A stretch of 64,000 bases of DNA from Ursus arctos (lineage: Eukaryota; Chordata; Mammalia; Carnivora; Ursidae): NCBI RefSeq assembly GCF_023065955.2, contig NW_026622986.1, positions 20,671,848-20,735,847 of the forward strand, read 5' to 3'. The number at the start of each line of letters is the position of its first letter. Within the stretch, counting starts at the first letter, position 1. Both the position numbers and the translations under genes were made by a program. The notes under the pieces are model-generated. The model saw only the letters and a list, made by a program, of their open reading frames with translations, made no database searches and was not told where the DNA came from. Below, one piece after another: positions 48,873 to 61,710 of this stretch.

Positions 48873-49330
48873 GTGTATTAGTCATCTCTTTCTGCATACC
48901 AGATTCACCCAAATTGAGGCTCCAAACAGGACACATTTTTTAAAATTTATTTTTATTTATTTTTTATTATTAACATATAACGTATTATTTGTTTCAGGGG
49001 GACAGGTCTGCGATTCATCAGTCTTGCACAATACACAGCGCTCCCCACCACACGTACCCTCCCCAATGTCCATGACCCCGTTACCCCATGCCCCCGCCCC
49101 GCTCCCCTCCAGCAACCCTCAATGTGTTTCCTGAGATTAAGAGTCTCTATTCTCACAGTTTCTGTGGGTCAGACACGGCCAACATGTGCTCTCCTTTCCA
49201 GAGCTTCATCAGGCTGCAGCCCAGGTGACCGGCAGCACTGGGATTTCTCTGGAAGGCTTGCGGGTGGAAGGAGGGCCTTTCAGACTCACATGACTGTTGG
49301 CAATGTTATGAATTCTAATCACATTTCCTA
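48873..49330. repeat. Ancient interspersed repeat split by an L1 insertion
   Basis: Left part 'tgtattagtcatctctttct' and right part 'tctcacagtttctgtgggtc' are adjacent in other copies of this mammalian repeat that I recall; an L1 3' end (48935-49147) separates them. Family name not assigned. Confidence 0.6.
48935..49147 (-). mobile_element. 5'-truncated L1 3' end
   Basis: Reverse complement of a carnivore L1 3' end: T-rich tail side, 'acatataacgtattatttgt', 'acaggtctgcgattcatcag' and 'tcccctccagcaaccctcaa', ending 'gagattaagagtct'. Confidence 0.88.
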
Positions 49331-51889
49331 TTTCAGCCGTCAAAAGGGAGTCACATGTCCCACCCACACTTGGGGGAGAGGGACACCAGAAGGAGGTGAG
49401 TACCAGGAGCTGGGGATCCCTGGGGGGCATAAAGTGTCAACGGGAGAAGCATGGGGAATTAGGACAGTTCACATTCCAAAAGGCTGTATTTTTCATCCAT
49501 ACTCTTTTCTGGGGAAGTGGAGACGGTGGAACTTCTTACAACATCTTTCTCGATCTTCCAGCCACACCCCAACTTCACTTGTTTCCAAGCCCTCCTGGGG
49601 TTCGCCACAAAAATGACAAAGGATATATTCAACATTTAGTATTTACTCAGAATCTTCAGCACCAGTCTAACGCACTGGAAATTTTTTTTCCTTTTTAATT
49701 TAATGTCTTCTTTGCTTGTTCCTAAAATGAAGAACTAATCCTTTGTAATTTGAGATGAAAGGATATTAAGATACATAACCCTCAAACATAGTTTTTACTC
49801 CACAAACCAAAACCACTGAAGTTTCTAGAATATTTTTAGAAAAGTGGTAGAATCCTGATTTAACGTTTTAGCCTGCTTTTAAGATTAAGATGTTGGTGTC
49901 AACACATGGGTATTTCAGAATTATGTGATGCGCTGAAATTTCTATCTTTTGAATATCCTTTAAGCGAATGACAATTTACAAATTTTTTTGAACTCAACTA
50001 TTGCCAGTGACTCAACATTATTTATACTGATTTAATGGCATTCACAAGAATTCTACAAAATAAACTGTTCAGTGCTTATTATTTGGTGATTTTGTTCTCA
50101 GTATGGAAAGAGATCTTATCAATATTTATCCAGTTATTAGGCACATTGTATCAAAAGAAAGTTATTTTTAAACATTCGTGTATAATGTTATAGAGATCAC
50201 AGCTATGTCAAATATATTCACGGCAAGAATATTCCTATAAATTAAGTAGTAATAGTTCCTCACTGGTGGTAGAAATATAGGTGACTTTTCTATTTTTTTT
50301 TAATAATTTCCACATTTTTTATAGTAAATATGTGTAATTTTGCACAACAGGGGAAAAAATCCTCATTTTTAAAAGAGGATTGAAATACATCAATGGTTTT
50401 CCTTTTCTAATTCATTTGAGCATCAAAAGGCTTCTTTTAAAGGAGGGAATCCTACCATAAATATCTGAGAAGAGTGATAATTGTGTTTTGGAAAGTATTT
50501 TTCATTGTTTGTGGAACTCCACAACAGCTGAGGACTCTTTGAAACACTTTTTAAAACTGCCAGCCGGGACGGTTTTCAGAGTTCTTTAAATCAGGGTGTG
50601 GTGATGATAGGAATCAGACCTGGGGGAAAGCACACGGGCCCCACGTAGGGTGTGTTACGGGCCCTTTGAGCCTCATCCTCGTTTTTAAGATGGGGCTATC
50701 ACCAGCTTTTGTGGCATTTTGGTAGCTAGGACACCTGTGAGTTCAATAAAGGGACTGTCATCACTCTGCAATTAGTATGCCGGCACTCCAGTATAATGCC
50801 ATGAAAGAGGCTCTCCCGCCTCTCTTTCTTTGGCTCCTCCTGCAGGCTGCTTACCTTCACTTCTCTGACCCTGACCTTCTCCAGGTTCTAGCACGCATGC
50901 TACTCTCTCAGGCAGAAATGGCCCCTTCTCCCCTCTGCTGCTGAATCTGTAGTTCCTTTTGCTTGGGTCGCTTTCCCGCAGACCCAGCTGAGACACCTCC
51001 CGTGATTCCCATTCCTGGCAGAATCCGCATCACCTGTGCCCGGGGATACTTTGCTGTTATCCTACTCATCCCGCACTGTGGTGATGTATATGTTTGTCTC
51101 ATCACTGAAATGCCAGCTCCTAGTTCAGAACAGGGCAGGAAATAGAGAGGGTTGTTTGGGAGAAATAATCCCAGAAGAGGGATGTTAGAAATCGGAAGGT
51201 GTCCTTAACCATTTGCTGAAAAAATGGTTCCCTTAATAGTAACTTTTCCAGAAATAATTTCTAGAAAACCTTGAAATCAACACATAATAATTCAGTTCAG
51301 CCAGCACCTGTTTAGACCCTGCTATGTGCAAGTTCCTGTTACAGCTTGGGTGAAATACAACGACATACACTCTCCAATCTCCCGGGCCCTCGTTCTGGCG
51401 GGAGACCTCAGCCCAGCCCCAAACAGCAATACCGCAAAGCGGTTCAGGGATCGTCCCGTGTTCTGTGTGTGGGTGGAGGAATCGCTCAGCTCTGATTAGG
51501 GAGAGAGGGTAGGACTTCATTTTTAATGGACTACCTCCAATGAGAAAAATAACTCATTCCAGGGATTTCCTTTTTAATTAAACTTTGGAGAATCGAAGGG
51601 AAAATAAAATCATTTCAACTAGGTGTTTGTGAAGACCGGGAGCTAAGACAGGGAGCAGCCTCACCCCCAGCAGTGGCCTTCCACCTTGCTGACTCTATAC
51701 CTTTTCACCTCTGTTCCTTCCCACACGCTCTTCCCTGCCCACACCCCCAGCCCTCCAATGATCAGTTTCTCTGCACCCTGGCTCATTCCATCCTTTTCAA
51801 CTTGCTCAAGGCTTCTCTGACCCCAATACATACCTTCATGGCTTCTTATAACTTTTCTCCATTACACTCGCTTCAATAACAATTAAAAG

Positions 51890-52065
51890 TTCTTCGTGAA
51901 ATCATTTGTTTAAATTCTGTCTTTCCTACAGGCCCCCAAGGTCCACAGGAGGAAGGACTATCTTCCTGTCACTGCTGTATCCCGGTTTTCACACACAGTG
52001 CCTTGCATATATAGTGAATGCTGAATAAATATCTGATGAATGAATCAATGAATAATTGAATGAAC
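51890..52065 (+). repeat. L2 LINE 3' end
   Basis: 'tcctgtcactgctgtatccc', 'acagtgccttgcatatatag' and 'atgctgaataaatatctgat'. Confidence 0.85.
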
Positions 52066-52667
52066 AAGCCAGAGGAGGAAAAGTAGATTAGAACTGTGTG
52101 ATCCCTGTACGGATAAAAATCATCCCTGTATGATCAGGAGATCTGCTGCTGGGGAAGGAGGGGACTAGCTTAAAAGAAAGCAGCTCAACCACTGCAAAAG
52201 AAAAACTCACGGTCGAGATGATAAGGTGCTGAAAGGAGAAAATGGTATCATGGGGAACCATGCTCTGATCTCTTGTTCTACTTACAATCCTCTTCTTCTA
52301 TAGATGAAATGAAGGAAAAAACCCAAAAACACAAAACAAGAAAAACTCCAGCTAATGTCTGGGTGTCGCTTGCTGAACTGAGAAGCTTTGTTCAAATAAC
52401 TGCTCTGTCCCAGGATTCCTACTGTGAAGGGTACATTCAAACACCTAGATCGGGCCTTCCTTGAACTGGAGGGCATGTCTGTATTATAAGGAGAAGCCTC
52501 ATTGGTGTCCCATGACTGCTGGTAAAGAGCCCTGGATTCACGGAGAGTGGAAGCCTCAACTTGACCTGGTATCATTCACATAGCCCATGAGGTGAATGGT
52601 GCCCCCCAGACACGTGCAGTGCAGTGGCCCTATTCACCGTATTTTGGGATCGCCCATCCAATTTTAT

Positions 52668-53135
52668 TAGTCACTTTTTCCAGAGAAACAGAGCCAGTAG
52701 GAGATATATAGATAAAGTTTAGATAAATGTTAGATAGATAGATAGATAGATAGATGATAGATAGATAGATAGATAGATTCATTGATTGTAAGGACTTGGC
52801 TGATGTGATTATGGAAGCTGAGAAATCCCAAGACATCTAGTTCAAAGGCCTTAGAACCAGGAGAGCTGATGGTATAAGTTCTAGTCCAAGTCCAAAGGCA
52901 GAGGAAGACCGACGTCCCAGTTCAGAGATAAAACAGAGAGTGACTTTCCCCTTCACCTTTTTCTATTGAGGCCCTTACCTGGCTAGATGAGCCCCACCCA
53001 CAATAAGATGGGCCATCTGCTTTACCGGGTCTACGAATTCAAATGCTAATTTCATCCAGAAACACCCTCACAGACACTTCCAGTAATTATGTGTAATCAG
53101 TTACCTGGGCAACCCATGGCCCTGTCAAGTGGACA
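52668..53135 (+). repeat. Ancient mammalian repeat with internal (GATA)n
   Basis: Begins 'ttagtcactttttccagaga', continues past a GATA run with 'gattatggaagctgagaaat', and ends 'atccagaaacaccctcacag' then 'cctgtcaagtggaca'. A widespread repeat; exact family not assigned. Confidence 0.65.
52731..52778. repeat. (GATA)n microsatellite
   Basis: About 11 TAGA units with one imperfect unit ('gatgatag'). Confidence 0.95.
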
Positions 53136-53570
53136 TATAATACTATGGTATCAATATAATATTATTGAAACCCAGCTTCCTGTTACGTTAAGAACTTCTG
53201 GAAACTCGGCTTCTCTTTGAAACTGCATAGCATGTGCCATTTGCACTTTTAGACTTTAGACTTTAAGAGAGTGTAAAAAGATTAAGGCTAATCCAGGGGA
53301 AGGCCGGAGGCATAGGGTGCTTTGGGACGGCTTCAGAAATCATAGCTGCCATGTCTTCAGGTAGAATTAAAACTGGTTCTCATCAACCAGTTCCTAAGAT
53401 AATACTATTCTTATTTTTCAAGTGCCATTTGAAGAGAACAGACCCTGGAAAATCGCACTCAGCATATCCTGTCCGCATGGACATACATACATTCATTCAC
53501 AAAACTGAAGTTTGAGCCAATTTATTCATGGTGGCCAGGAATTAGCCAGAAGAGTATATAACGAGCAGCC

Positions 53571-53792
53571 CCGGGAGTTGAGAGAAAGGTTTCAGACAGA
53601 TGTCAGTTTCAATCCTGGCCTTATGACCTTGGTCAGTTTACTGGATCTTTGTAAGCTTTGGTGTCCTTGTCTCTGAAATGCAGATGATGATTTAGTCCCT
53701 ATTTTATGGGAGGATTAAATGAGAGAGATGATGTCACGTACATCACCTAGTGCTGATAATGTCAAATGAACATTACTGTTGTTCTTATTAAA
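53571..53792 (+). repeat. MIR SINE
   Basis: 'tcagtttcaatcctggcctt', 'tgaccttggtcagtttactg' and 'gggaggattaaatgagagag'. Confidence 0.85.
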
Positions 53793-54068
53793 ACCAGGAT
53801 TTTGTTAGATTGCTTTCTTCTCTGAGTTGACCCAGCTTCCCATAGATCATCAGTGATCACCCAATCCTGGACCGTCTCCAGCGGCGCTCCATCAATACCT
53901 TGTAACAAGACTTCTGGTTAAACATGGTGTGTGTTTCTCTCAGAGGTCTCCTCCAAACTCCACTATGCCAATAGAGGATTTTTTAAATAAAAGAAGCACA
54001 GCTCATCAAATAAAGGGAAAAAAAGGAAGAAAAGCTTAGAAGGATGAAAATGGATGAATGGACATTCC

Positions 54069-54210
54069 TATATATATACACACATATGTGTGTGCATATA
54101 TGCGTATATATACTACTGTTAAGAGTTTCTTATATATTCTTCCAGAGAAGTGCTGTGCATATATAAATATGTGTGTGTATGTGTATGTATACATATGTGT
54201 GTGTGTGTAT
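54069..54210. repeat. Two long alternating purine/pyrimidine tracts
   Basis: 54069-54113 (45 bp) and 54167-54210 (44 bp) alternate without a single break, built of TA, CA, TG and CG steps. About 50 bp of ordinary sequence separates them. Confidence 0.9.
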
Positions 54211-54784
54211 TTGATCGCTAGAAGAATATACAAGAAACGTCCAACTGTGGTTGCCAGTGGCTGATGGAGAGGGTTGTAGGGGTGGGTGGTGCGGGGGTTC
54301 ACCACCCCCTTGAATCTTTTAATTTGTGTACCCTATATATGCATTATCTATTTATTCATCCTGATGATGATAAATGTAACAAATAGAGTGAAATACCTCA
54401 TTTGTCATTCTCAGTGCTGATATTGGCAATTCAGCTTGAAATCCTTGATATCACACCCTATCCCAATGGCCCAGGGGAAGAATTATATCCTGGAGAAGTC
54501 TGCTGGCCCTGCACCCCCACCACTATGACCCCCTGCTCTGGAGGGGGCTGTCTCTGGGGAATACTGCTTTGCTGCTGGTGTCTTTGGGTTGTGCTGGCCC
54601 TGGCCTTGGTTTTTACCCAGCCGCTACCTCATGGCCAGTTCCATTCCACCCTGACCTCGTTCACCTTTGGGGACCTGTGCTTCCTTTTGCCCAGGAAGGG
54701 AGTTCAGACAGATAAAAGTACTTGTTTTCCCTACCTCCTTTCCTTTTCTATTTCTTTCAAAGTCAACTTATGGACTCAAAAGCC

Positions 54785-55003
54785 GGACTGCCCAGGCTCC
54801 ATTTTTGGTTCAACCCCTTGCTAGCTGAGTGAATTTCGATGACTTTCCTAAACTTTTTTTCAGTTTTCTCAGTGATGAGAGGATAAGAGTAGACACTTGC
54901 CTCCATAGAGCTGTTGTGAGGGTTCACCTAGATTAAATTAAACACTAATACAATGAATGATTGTACATGGCACATAGGAAATGCTCCATGAGTGTTAGGC
55001 GTT
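54785..55003 (+). repeat. MIR SINE
   Basis: 'tggttcaaccccttgctagc', 'gctgttgtgagggttcacct' and 'catggcacataggaaatgct'. Confidence 0.85.
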
Positions 55004-56234
55004 ATTTGCATATTTACATCGTATCACACTCAGATATTTATTGAGCATGCTTACATCGCCGTGTGCTGGTGAGACAATGACGAATGGAGCATGATCGCTG
55101 CACACAATCACAGTTTGTCAGAGAAAATCCTGGCCGACAGTCCAACAGCTTGTAGCAGGGTAAGTACAATGATACACACATCAGGTTCTATGCGGATCCC
55201 TTATCCCGTGTGGGCGCCATGGGGGCCAACAAAAGGCAAGTTGACTCGAATACTAGTAAAAACAGAGAGGTCTGTGTGAAATCCAGTGAAGCAGAGAGCT
55301 TGGAAATGCCCTCGAAGAAAATGATTATCGCTGAGCACAAACTGCCATCTAGCTTCAAGTCTCAAGGTTTCCTCGGGTGACATATAAATAAGACTTCTGA
55401 AGTGACCCCATGGGGAGTCACGGCTTTTTCTGGCTCATTAGCAGACAGAAGCCTTCAAGCACTTCCTTGGTCAGGAAGCCTGGCAGGCTTCTCGAGAGGA
55501 AGGTAAAGGAGTGCTGAGAAAGGCAGGGGCAACTCCACCTCCTGCAACAAAAGTGAGATCCTGAATGGCCCTGGGGTTCACATTTCTGTAATCTAAGCAG
55601 AAATCAGGTACAGTCAGGTGGCAGGCTCTCAACTCTCTTGGGTATGAAAACTTTCATAACACGAACTTAATGTTTTCTTTCCATTTTTTTCATCAAGTGT
55701 ATTCTGCTTGCTGAAGTCAACAGGGGTATAATAGAGTAATAGTAAGGTACATAGATTCTTGACAAATATATATATTTAAAGCCTCCTGCCCTGAACTCAG
55801 CAGACACCATGATTTTCTCTCCCAGCCTGACATTGTCCTCTCTAGATGGGGCCAGAGAAAGGGGTCAGTGGCTTGGCCTATCTATTCCCTTGCACACTTT
55901 GTAAGCCTCTAGTTATCTCAATCTTATGTAAAATAAACAGCACAGATTTGCCCAGAAATGAGCAGCACTGAGAAATATTTCTCTCCACAGGTCTGTAGGA
56001 CTGAGTGAGAGAAAACTTTAGAAGAGGCTGTGTGCACGTGTCTTCCCCAGACAGGAAGAACCTGACCAGAGCACATGATCTGTAACTGTGTGTAAGTTTT
56101 TCTTTATTTTCCAGATGTTAAAAACTTCTACAAGAAAAGGAGAGCCAGGGCATTGCTAAAGTCCAATTTACCCAATCCTAGCCTCCCCCAGGGTGGAGAT
56201 CCATTGAAAAATCCAACAGCACCCACTACAGCGT

Positions 56235-57180
56235 GACTCAAGAAATTCTCAAAAATAGCACATTTGCGAGAGTAAAAAAAATAAGTAACAGAAAACAGTG
56301 TTGCCAAGGATGTGAAGAAATTGAACCTGTGAAGAAATATGCACTGTTGGTGGGAATATGAAATGCTGTGTCACTGTGGAAAATAGTATGGTGGTTCCTC
56401 AACAAATTGAAAATAGAATTACCATATGATCCAGCAACTCCACTTCTGGGGATTACCCAAAAGAATGAAAAGCAGGGTCTTGAAGAGATTTTGTACACCC
56501 ATGCTAAGAGCAGCATTATTTACAATCACCAAGAGTAGAAGCAACCAAGTGTCCAAAGACCAATGAAAATATAAACAAAATATGGTCTATACATACAATG
56601 GAATATTATTCAGCCTTTAAAAGGAAAGGAATTCTGGGGCCTCTGGGTGGCTCAGTCGATTAAGCATCTGCTTTTGGCTAGGTCATGATCTCAGGGTCCT
56701 GGGATGGAGCCCCACATCGGGCTTTGCGCTCAGCATGGAGTCAGCTTCTCCCTCTCTCTTTGTCCCTCCCTCCCGCTCATGCCATCTCTCTCAAATAAAT
56801 AAATAAAATCTTTAAAAAAAAAAAAAAAAGAAAGGAAAGGCATTCTGACACACCCTACAGTATGGACGAACCTTGAGAACATGACGCTAGGTGTGATAAG
56901 GCGGTCACAAAAGGCCGAACGTGCATGCTTTCACTTCCATCGTCTACTTAGAGAAGTCAAATTCATAGAGGCAGCAAGTAGCATGGTAGTTTCCAGGGGC
57001 TGGGGTTAAGGGAATGGAACGTTGTTTAACGGGTATAGAGTCTTGGTTTTACAAGATAAGAGAGTTTGGGAGATTGGTTGTACAACAATATAAATATACT
57101 TACTGCTGAACTATACACAAAAATGGTTACAGTTGCAAATTTTATGTTAGGTGTATTCTACCACGTTTTTATAAACGAAT
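56235..57180 (+). repeat. Old L1 3' portion, split by a SINE
   Basis: ORF2 C-terminal coding relics ('ccatatgatccagcaactcc', 'tacaatggaatattattcag') and 3' UTR ('ggtagtttccaggggctggg', 'tgctgaactatacacaaaaa'). Frame broken. The SINE 56637-56830 interrupts it. Confidence 0.9.
56637..56830 (+). mobile_element. CAN-type SINE in an old L1
   Basis: 'gggcctctgggtggctcagt' head, full body and tail. Duplications at 56620-56636 and 56831-56847 differ by one base (aaaggaaaggMattctg). Confidence 0.95.
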
Positions 57181-57349
57181 GTATGTGTGGATTAAAGCAA
57201 TTCGGCTGGGTAAAAGTACCCACGGATGTCTTCGCCCCTTCCTGCTGGTACCTGTCAACTACCCTAACTCAGGGTTTGCACAGCAAGGAAACTACCCGAC
57301 AGCAAGTGCTATTTCAACACACCAAAGAAAGGTAAAAACAGTTATTTAA

Positions 57350-57510
57350 ACTGGCATTTCTCAACCATGGTCCACACATTGGAAGTGCCTGGATGCTTTA
57401 TAAAAATATCATATCTAGACCCCAACCCTACAGATCTGATCTAATTGGATTAGGGTTGGGCCAAGGACATTGATACTTTTAACAGCCCCCCAGGTGATTT
57501 TTGCAGTGAC
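57350..57510 (+). repeat. MER5-type hAT-Charlie element
   Basis: 'ctggcatttctcaaccatgg', 'acattggaagtgcctggatg' and 'aacagccccccaggtgattt'. Confidence 0.75.
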
Positions 57511-57999
57511 TCTAGAAAAGTCTCTTCTTTCTTCCACCTGGGTTTTGGGTTCCACGGAAGTGGATGCCAGGGAGGCTGTATTCCACTGATCATGCATCTC
57601 ACTGTTGGCTCTTACACTTTCCCTCTCTCCTAGTTCCTTTCCTATACTCAGTTGTACTGAAATCTTTCCCTCCAGCAACTTGTGCCCGATGTCTTTTCTC
57701 CTTCACCGGTCTTCTTGAAATTGCTCTTGCCAAGGTCACAAATGACTCTTGTAACGCTAAATCCAGCAGACAGCTTCAACCTATGTCTCACCTGACAACT
57801 GGCAGATTCTGGCGGAGCCTACCCCTCCCCCACCATCCTTCTTGAAATGCTTCCTTTGCTTGGCTTTCAGAATATTCTAGCAGAATCCTTCCTCTCTGAC
57901 AGCTTCTTTTGAATTTCCTTGTAGGTTTGTATCCTGCTCCTCAATGTTGATGTTAGCCCTTCGCTGGATTTTCCAGAAGTCCTCTTGTAATTATTTTAT

Positions 58000-58980
58000 T
58001 TTTTAAATTCTCCCATTGATTCAGTGGCATTAACAAACATTATTGAACACCATCATGAGCCAAGGACTGCAGAAGGCGCCAGAAATTCACTGACAAATCA
58101 AACTAGACATTGGTTCCTGCCTTCATTACACTGAGGAAAGAGAAACCAAACAAATAGAGGAAATATTAAAGAATTATGAGCATTATGGAAACAAGCTGGA
58201 GGCTGAGTTGAAGATCAACGGAATCGGAGGCTACCTTAATGAAAATGACCTGAGGGGTCTAATAGCTCTAGCTTCCGAATCTGGGAAGAAAGCACGTTCC
58301 ATGTGGAGGGATCAAAATGTGCACAGTCTCTAGAGTGAAAGAGTTCTACCTTCTGAAATGCTGAGAGGAGGAGTTGGCTGGATTATGGGTGGTGAGCATG
58401 TGGCAAGCCAGGGGCAGATCACATGGATCCTACCAGTCATGGTAAGAATGTTGAGTGGTCTTCTAAATGAAATTAAAAGCTATTGAAAGGTGTTGAGTTG
58501 TGGAGTGACATAATATGACTCACATTTTAATAAAGTCACTTGCTGCAAAGTGGAGGACAAATGGAGGACAACAGAAGCAGAAATAGGGAGATCAGGTGGC
58601 AGGCTACTTTTCTATTTCAGGCAAGAGATAATGGAGGCTTGGACTAGGGAGCAGCCATAGAAAGAGGAAGACGTGGACAAGTCCAACAGCTTATTTGGGG
58701 AGTTGAATTGAACAGCCTTGGTGACAGTTACAGAGAGTGACGGAAAGAGATGAAAAAAGAATGGCTCCAAGTTGTCTAGAGCGAGCGGCTGGATAGCTTA
58801 TGGTCCATTGACAAAATGGAGATCAGAGTGGTAATAGCATGGGAGCAAGGCTGTGTTCTATTTGGTTAAATGTGAGATATTATGAAATATTCAAGTAGAG
58901 CCGTCAAGTAGGCAAGTTAATAGTTCCAAGCACAAGTTAAGGCTTAAGATATAAATTTGAGATTTATCAGCATGAACATG
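58000..58980 (+). repeat. Ancient interspersed repeat, family not assigned
   Basis: Sequence such as 'tggagtgacataatatgact', 'cacattttaataaagtcact' and 'gatataaatttgagatttat' recurs in mammalian genomes in my memory, but I cannot name the family. No open frame. Confidence 0.45.
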
Positions 58981-58986
58981 GTATTT

Positions 58987-59188
58987 TTTACAATGTTTTA
59001 TTTATTTATTTGAGAGAACGAGTGAGAGTGAGCGAGCACAAGTGATGAGTGGGGGCAGGGGCAGAAGGAAAGGGAGAAGCAGACTCCCCACTAAGCAGGG
59101 AGCCCAAATCGGGGCTTCATTCCAGGACCCTGGGATCATGGCCGAAACCCAACGTGGATGCTTAACCAACTGAGCCACCTCGGCGCCC
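58987..59188 (-). mobile_element. CAN-type SINE (reverse)
   Basis: Reverse copy ending 'gagccacctcggcgcccc'. Perfect 16-bp duplication (catgaacatggtattt) at 58971-58986 and 59189-59204. Confidence 0.95.
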
Positions 59189-59740
59189 CATGAACATGGT
59201 ATTTATTCCTTCTCACACTTATTTTTCTAGGATCTTATTTTTCATTAAATGACTATTTGCAAAAACAACACTAATTACTCACCGTATATTTCACAGAGGT
59301 TCTAACTAGAATGGGCTATAAACATAACATCATATCAAAAGGGAGAAAAAAAGTCAAGATCCACAAGAATTCTTTCTTTAGATCTGATTCAAGTTGAAAA
59401 GTGACCCAATAAACTAAGTCCATGATGACCTTGGGATTGCTTACATCTATGCTGACAGAGTTATTACACTTTCCTGGTCTATAACATAACTTTTTTTTTA
59501 ATTTCAAAAAGAGGAGGGAGCTTTTAATAATACATTAATTTCATAACAAATCTATTAAGTATCTGTCATCTCTCTCAAACCACATCAAAATAATGCATAA
59601 AATAATACGTGATTCAGACTTAACAGATCACAAAGGAATGAGAAATGTCCCGGAGATTTCCCAGCACACTTAATACAGAAATTGTTTTTTGTGTAAGTGC
59701 CCTTCCAATAACTCCTTCATAATCATCTAAAGCCTATTAG

Positions 59741-60010
59741 TTAAGCACTCTGTTGGGTGTAGTTCTTCTTGTAGCTTTTAAAGATAAATATGACAAGAGA
59801 AATTAAAAGGGCCACCAAGGGTAAAATCTGTTTAGTGCCATTCGGAAGACTTGTGACAGCAAGCACGTATTGCCCAATGGATCCGTGCTGTCTTGGGTTT
59901 GTTGTTGGCATCTTCAGCATTTTTATAAACTCTGTCAAGACAGTGCTGACAATGGCTTCAACTCTAGATTTTTCTGTCATCAGTAATCTGCATATTATGT
60001 CAACCTTTTT
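59741..60010 (-). other. Unrecognised open frame with a hydrophobic C-terminus
   Basis: The minus-strand frame reads from a SINE (60011-60209) into VDIICRLLMTEKSRVEAI.., then QILPLVALLISLVIFIFKSY and a short polar tail, stopping at 59741. It looks like a single C-terminal membrane segment. Upstream of the SINE no continuing frame is clear. May be a pseudogene remnant or chance; I cannot name it. Confidence 0.2.
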
Positions 60011-60209
60011 TTTAAAGGTTTTATTTTTATTTATTTGACAGAGAGAGAGCAAAAGCACAAGCAGGGGGAGGGGCAGAGGGAGGGGCAGAGGGAGAAGCAG
60101 GCTCCCCGCTGAGCAAGGAGCCCAATGTGGGGCTCCATCCCAGGAGCCTGGGATCCTGACCTGAGCCGAAGACAGATACTTAACCAACTGAGCCACCCAG
60201 GTGGCACCC
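60011..60209 (-). mobile_element. CAN-type SINE (reverse)
   Basis: Reverse copy ending 'gagccacccaggtggcac'; A-rich tail on the left. Short flanking duplication (tcaacct..) at about 60000-60010 and 60210-60220. Confidence 0.92.
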
Positions 60210-60339
60210 TCAACCTCCTTCTCAGAAATTGTAAGTTTTCATACTGTGCATGTGATATTGGGTGTGGCCTTCAGCCCCCTGGTCAGTACGGATGGTACCT
60301 TCATTTCTGACTCAACTCTTCATGCGCTGGTGGTGATCA

Positions 60340-61710
60340 TTGTTGTCTTAGACAGGACTCCTAAGGGGTGATGGTGTTGACCATCCCCGTGATGGTAGTT
60401 TTGGCCTCAACGCAACCAAACGGACATAGCTCTGCGTTCTGTACCAACTACAGAATCTCCTGCTGAAATCGAAGGGGTGACTGCCTTCGCGGATTTGTCG
60501 AATATTTGGGGAAGTTGTCATGTTATGATTGGTGTGTTCCGAAGAACAGAGTGTGTCTATTTGACCCATTTACCCCTGGCTAGGTCCCAGCAACAGCTTT
60601 TGGGTTTGTAGCTTACTCTGTTGTCATTTTTTTGTTTTGGTTCTCTACAGCGTTTTACTCCTGGACACTACTACCAGATACAATGGAAACTGAAATACCA
60701 CTGAATGAAGAAAACAAAGTAAGAACTGAAAAATGCATGACTATGGATGTCGACGACTACCCAGGTGTGGTACCTGTTATGGTCACTGAGGTACCACGTT
60801 TCCCATTGTCTTGGTCATTTTTGAGTGCCACAGGGGTGTGGCAGCCACCAAAGTAGCTTAGGTTGGCCAATCACAGGAACTCTTAGAAGGAGAGTGACTG
60901 TGTTCTTTCCACCAAGAACTCACTCTCATTCTCTTTAGGCTTTTTTTACTCTTTTCTTTTTATTGTCTCAGTCTATGTGATATGTGTTGGCAGAAATGTC
61001 CTCTTAGCTAAATCATTCTGCTTCTTACAAAAGAGAGAGAGTATTTTGTGAGCGGTTCTTTGATATCCTGAGGCTTGGCACTGGGAAATGCTTGGTTGAA
61101 GACAGTCCAAAAGAACACAGTGGCTTGGATACTCTAATGATCGACTTCAGGAAAAGTTACCTGATACTGTGCTGGCCTCCCCAAACTTGTTCTCCCTGTT
61201 CCTCTCTGCCCTCATGGCAACCCCACAGGACTGAGATTTTGCTGCCTGTCACGGGAGAAATCTGGCGTTGAAACAAGAACAGGGAGGAAGCAAAACAAGC
61301 ACGATGACTATACCCATCTTGAGGGGGAGCTCAGAGGAAAGCTGTGGCTTCACAAGTTCCAGTTGGCGGAGGCTCTTCAGAGATCGTGCCAGATTCTCTG
61401 TTGCTTGGCAGTGGAATCTTTGCCAGCTGCTCAAGCAAAGAAGGCCCCACACTGGATCTGCTTCCTTCTTCATGCTCTGCAAGGTTGGCCTGGGGGTCCT
61501 CACTGGGTGAGGAGTGGCCCCCTGGATGGTCAAAGCAGGAGTCCTGCTACCTGCTTTGTGGTACACACACCACTGGTGCTTGAGTCCAGGTGTTTCCATC
61601 ATGGCTGCCGTCCAGGTGGGGAGGTGGCCCACAGCAGAGTCAGGGGCCGATGGGTACATAGGATATGGAAGCAAGACTCTTCCAACAAAAGCAGTTCTTG
61701 CATAAGCCAT
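60340..61710. other. Unassigned region of low stop density
   Basis: Several overlapping frames on both strands (for example 61249-61710 minus, 153 codons; 61363-61716 plus, 117 codons; 60632-60856 plus, 74 codons). None resembles a family I know. No convincing splice sites or poly(A) tail seen. Confidence 0.2.

Noticed and set aside
54402..54824. 140-codon plus-strand frame with a hydrophobic middle
   Set aside because: Its 3' end lies in a MIR, it has no recognisable domain, and its composition looks accidental.
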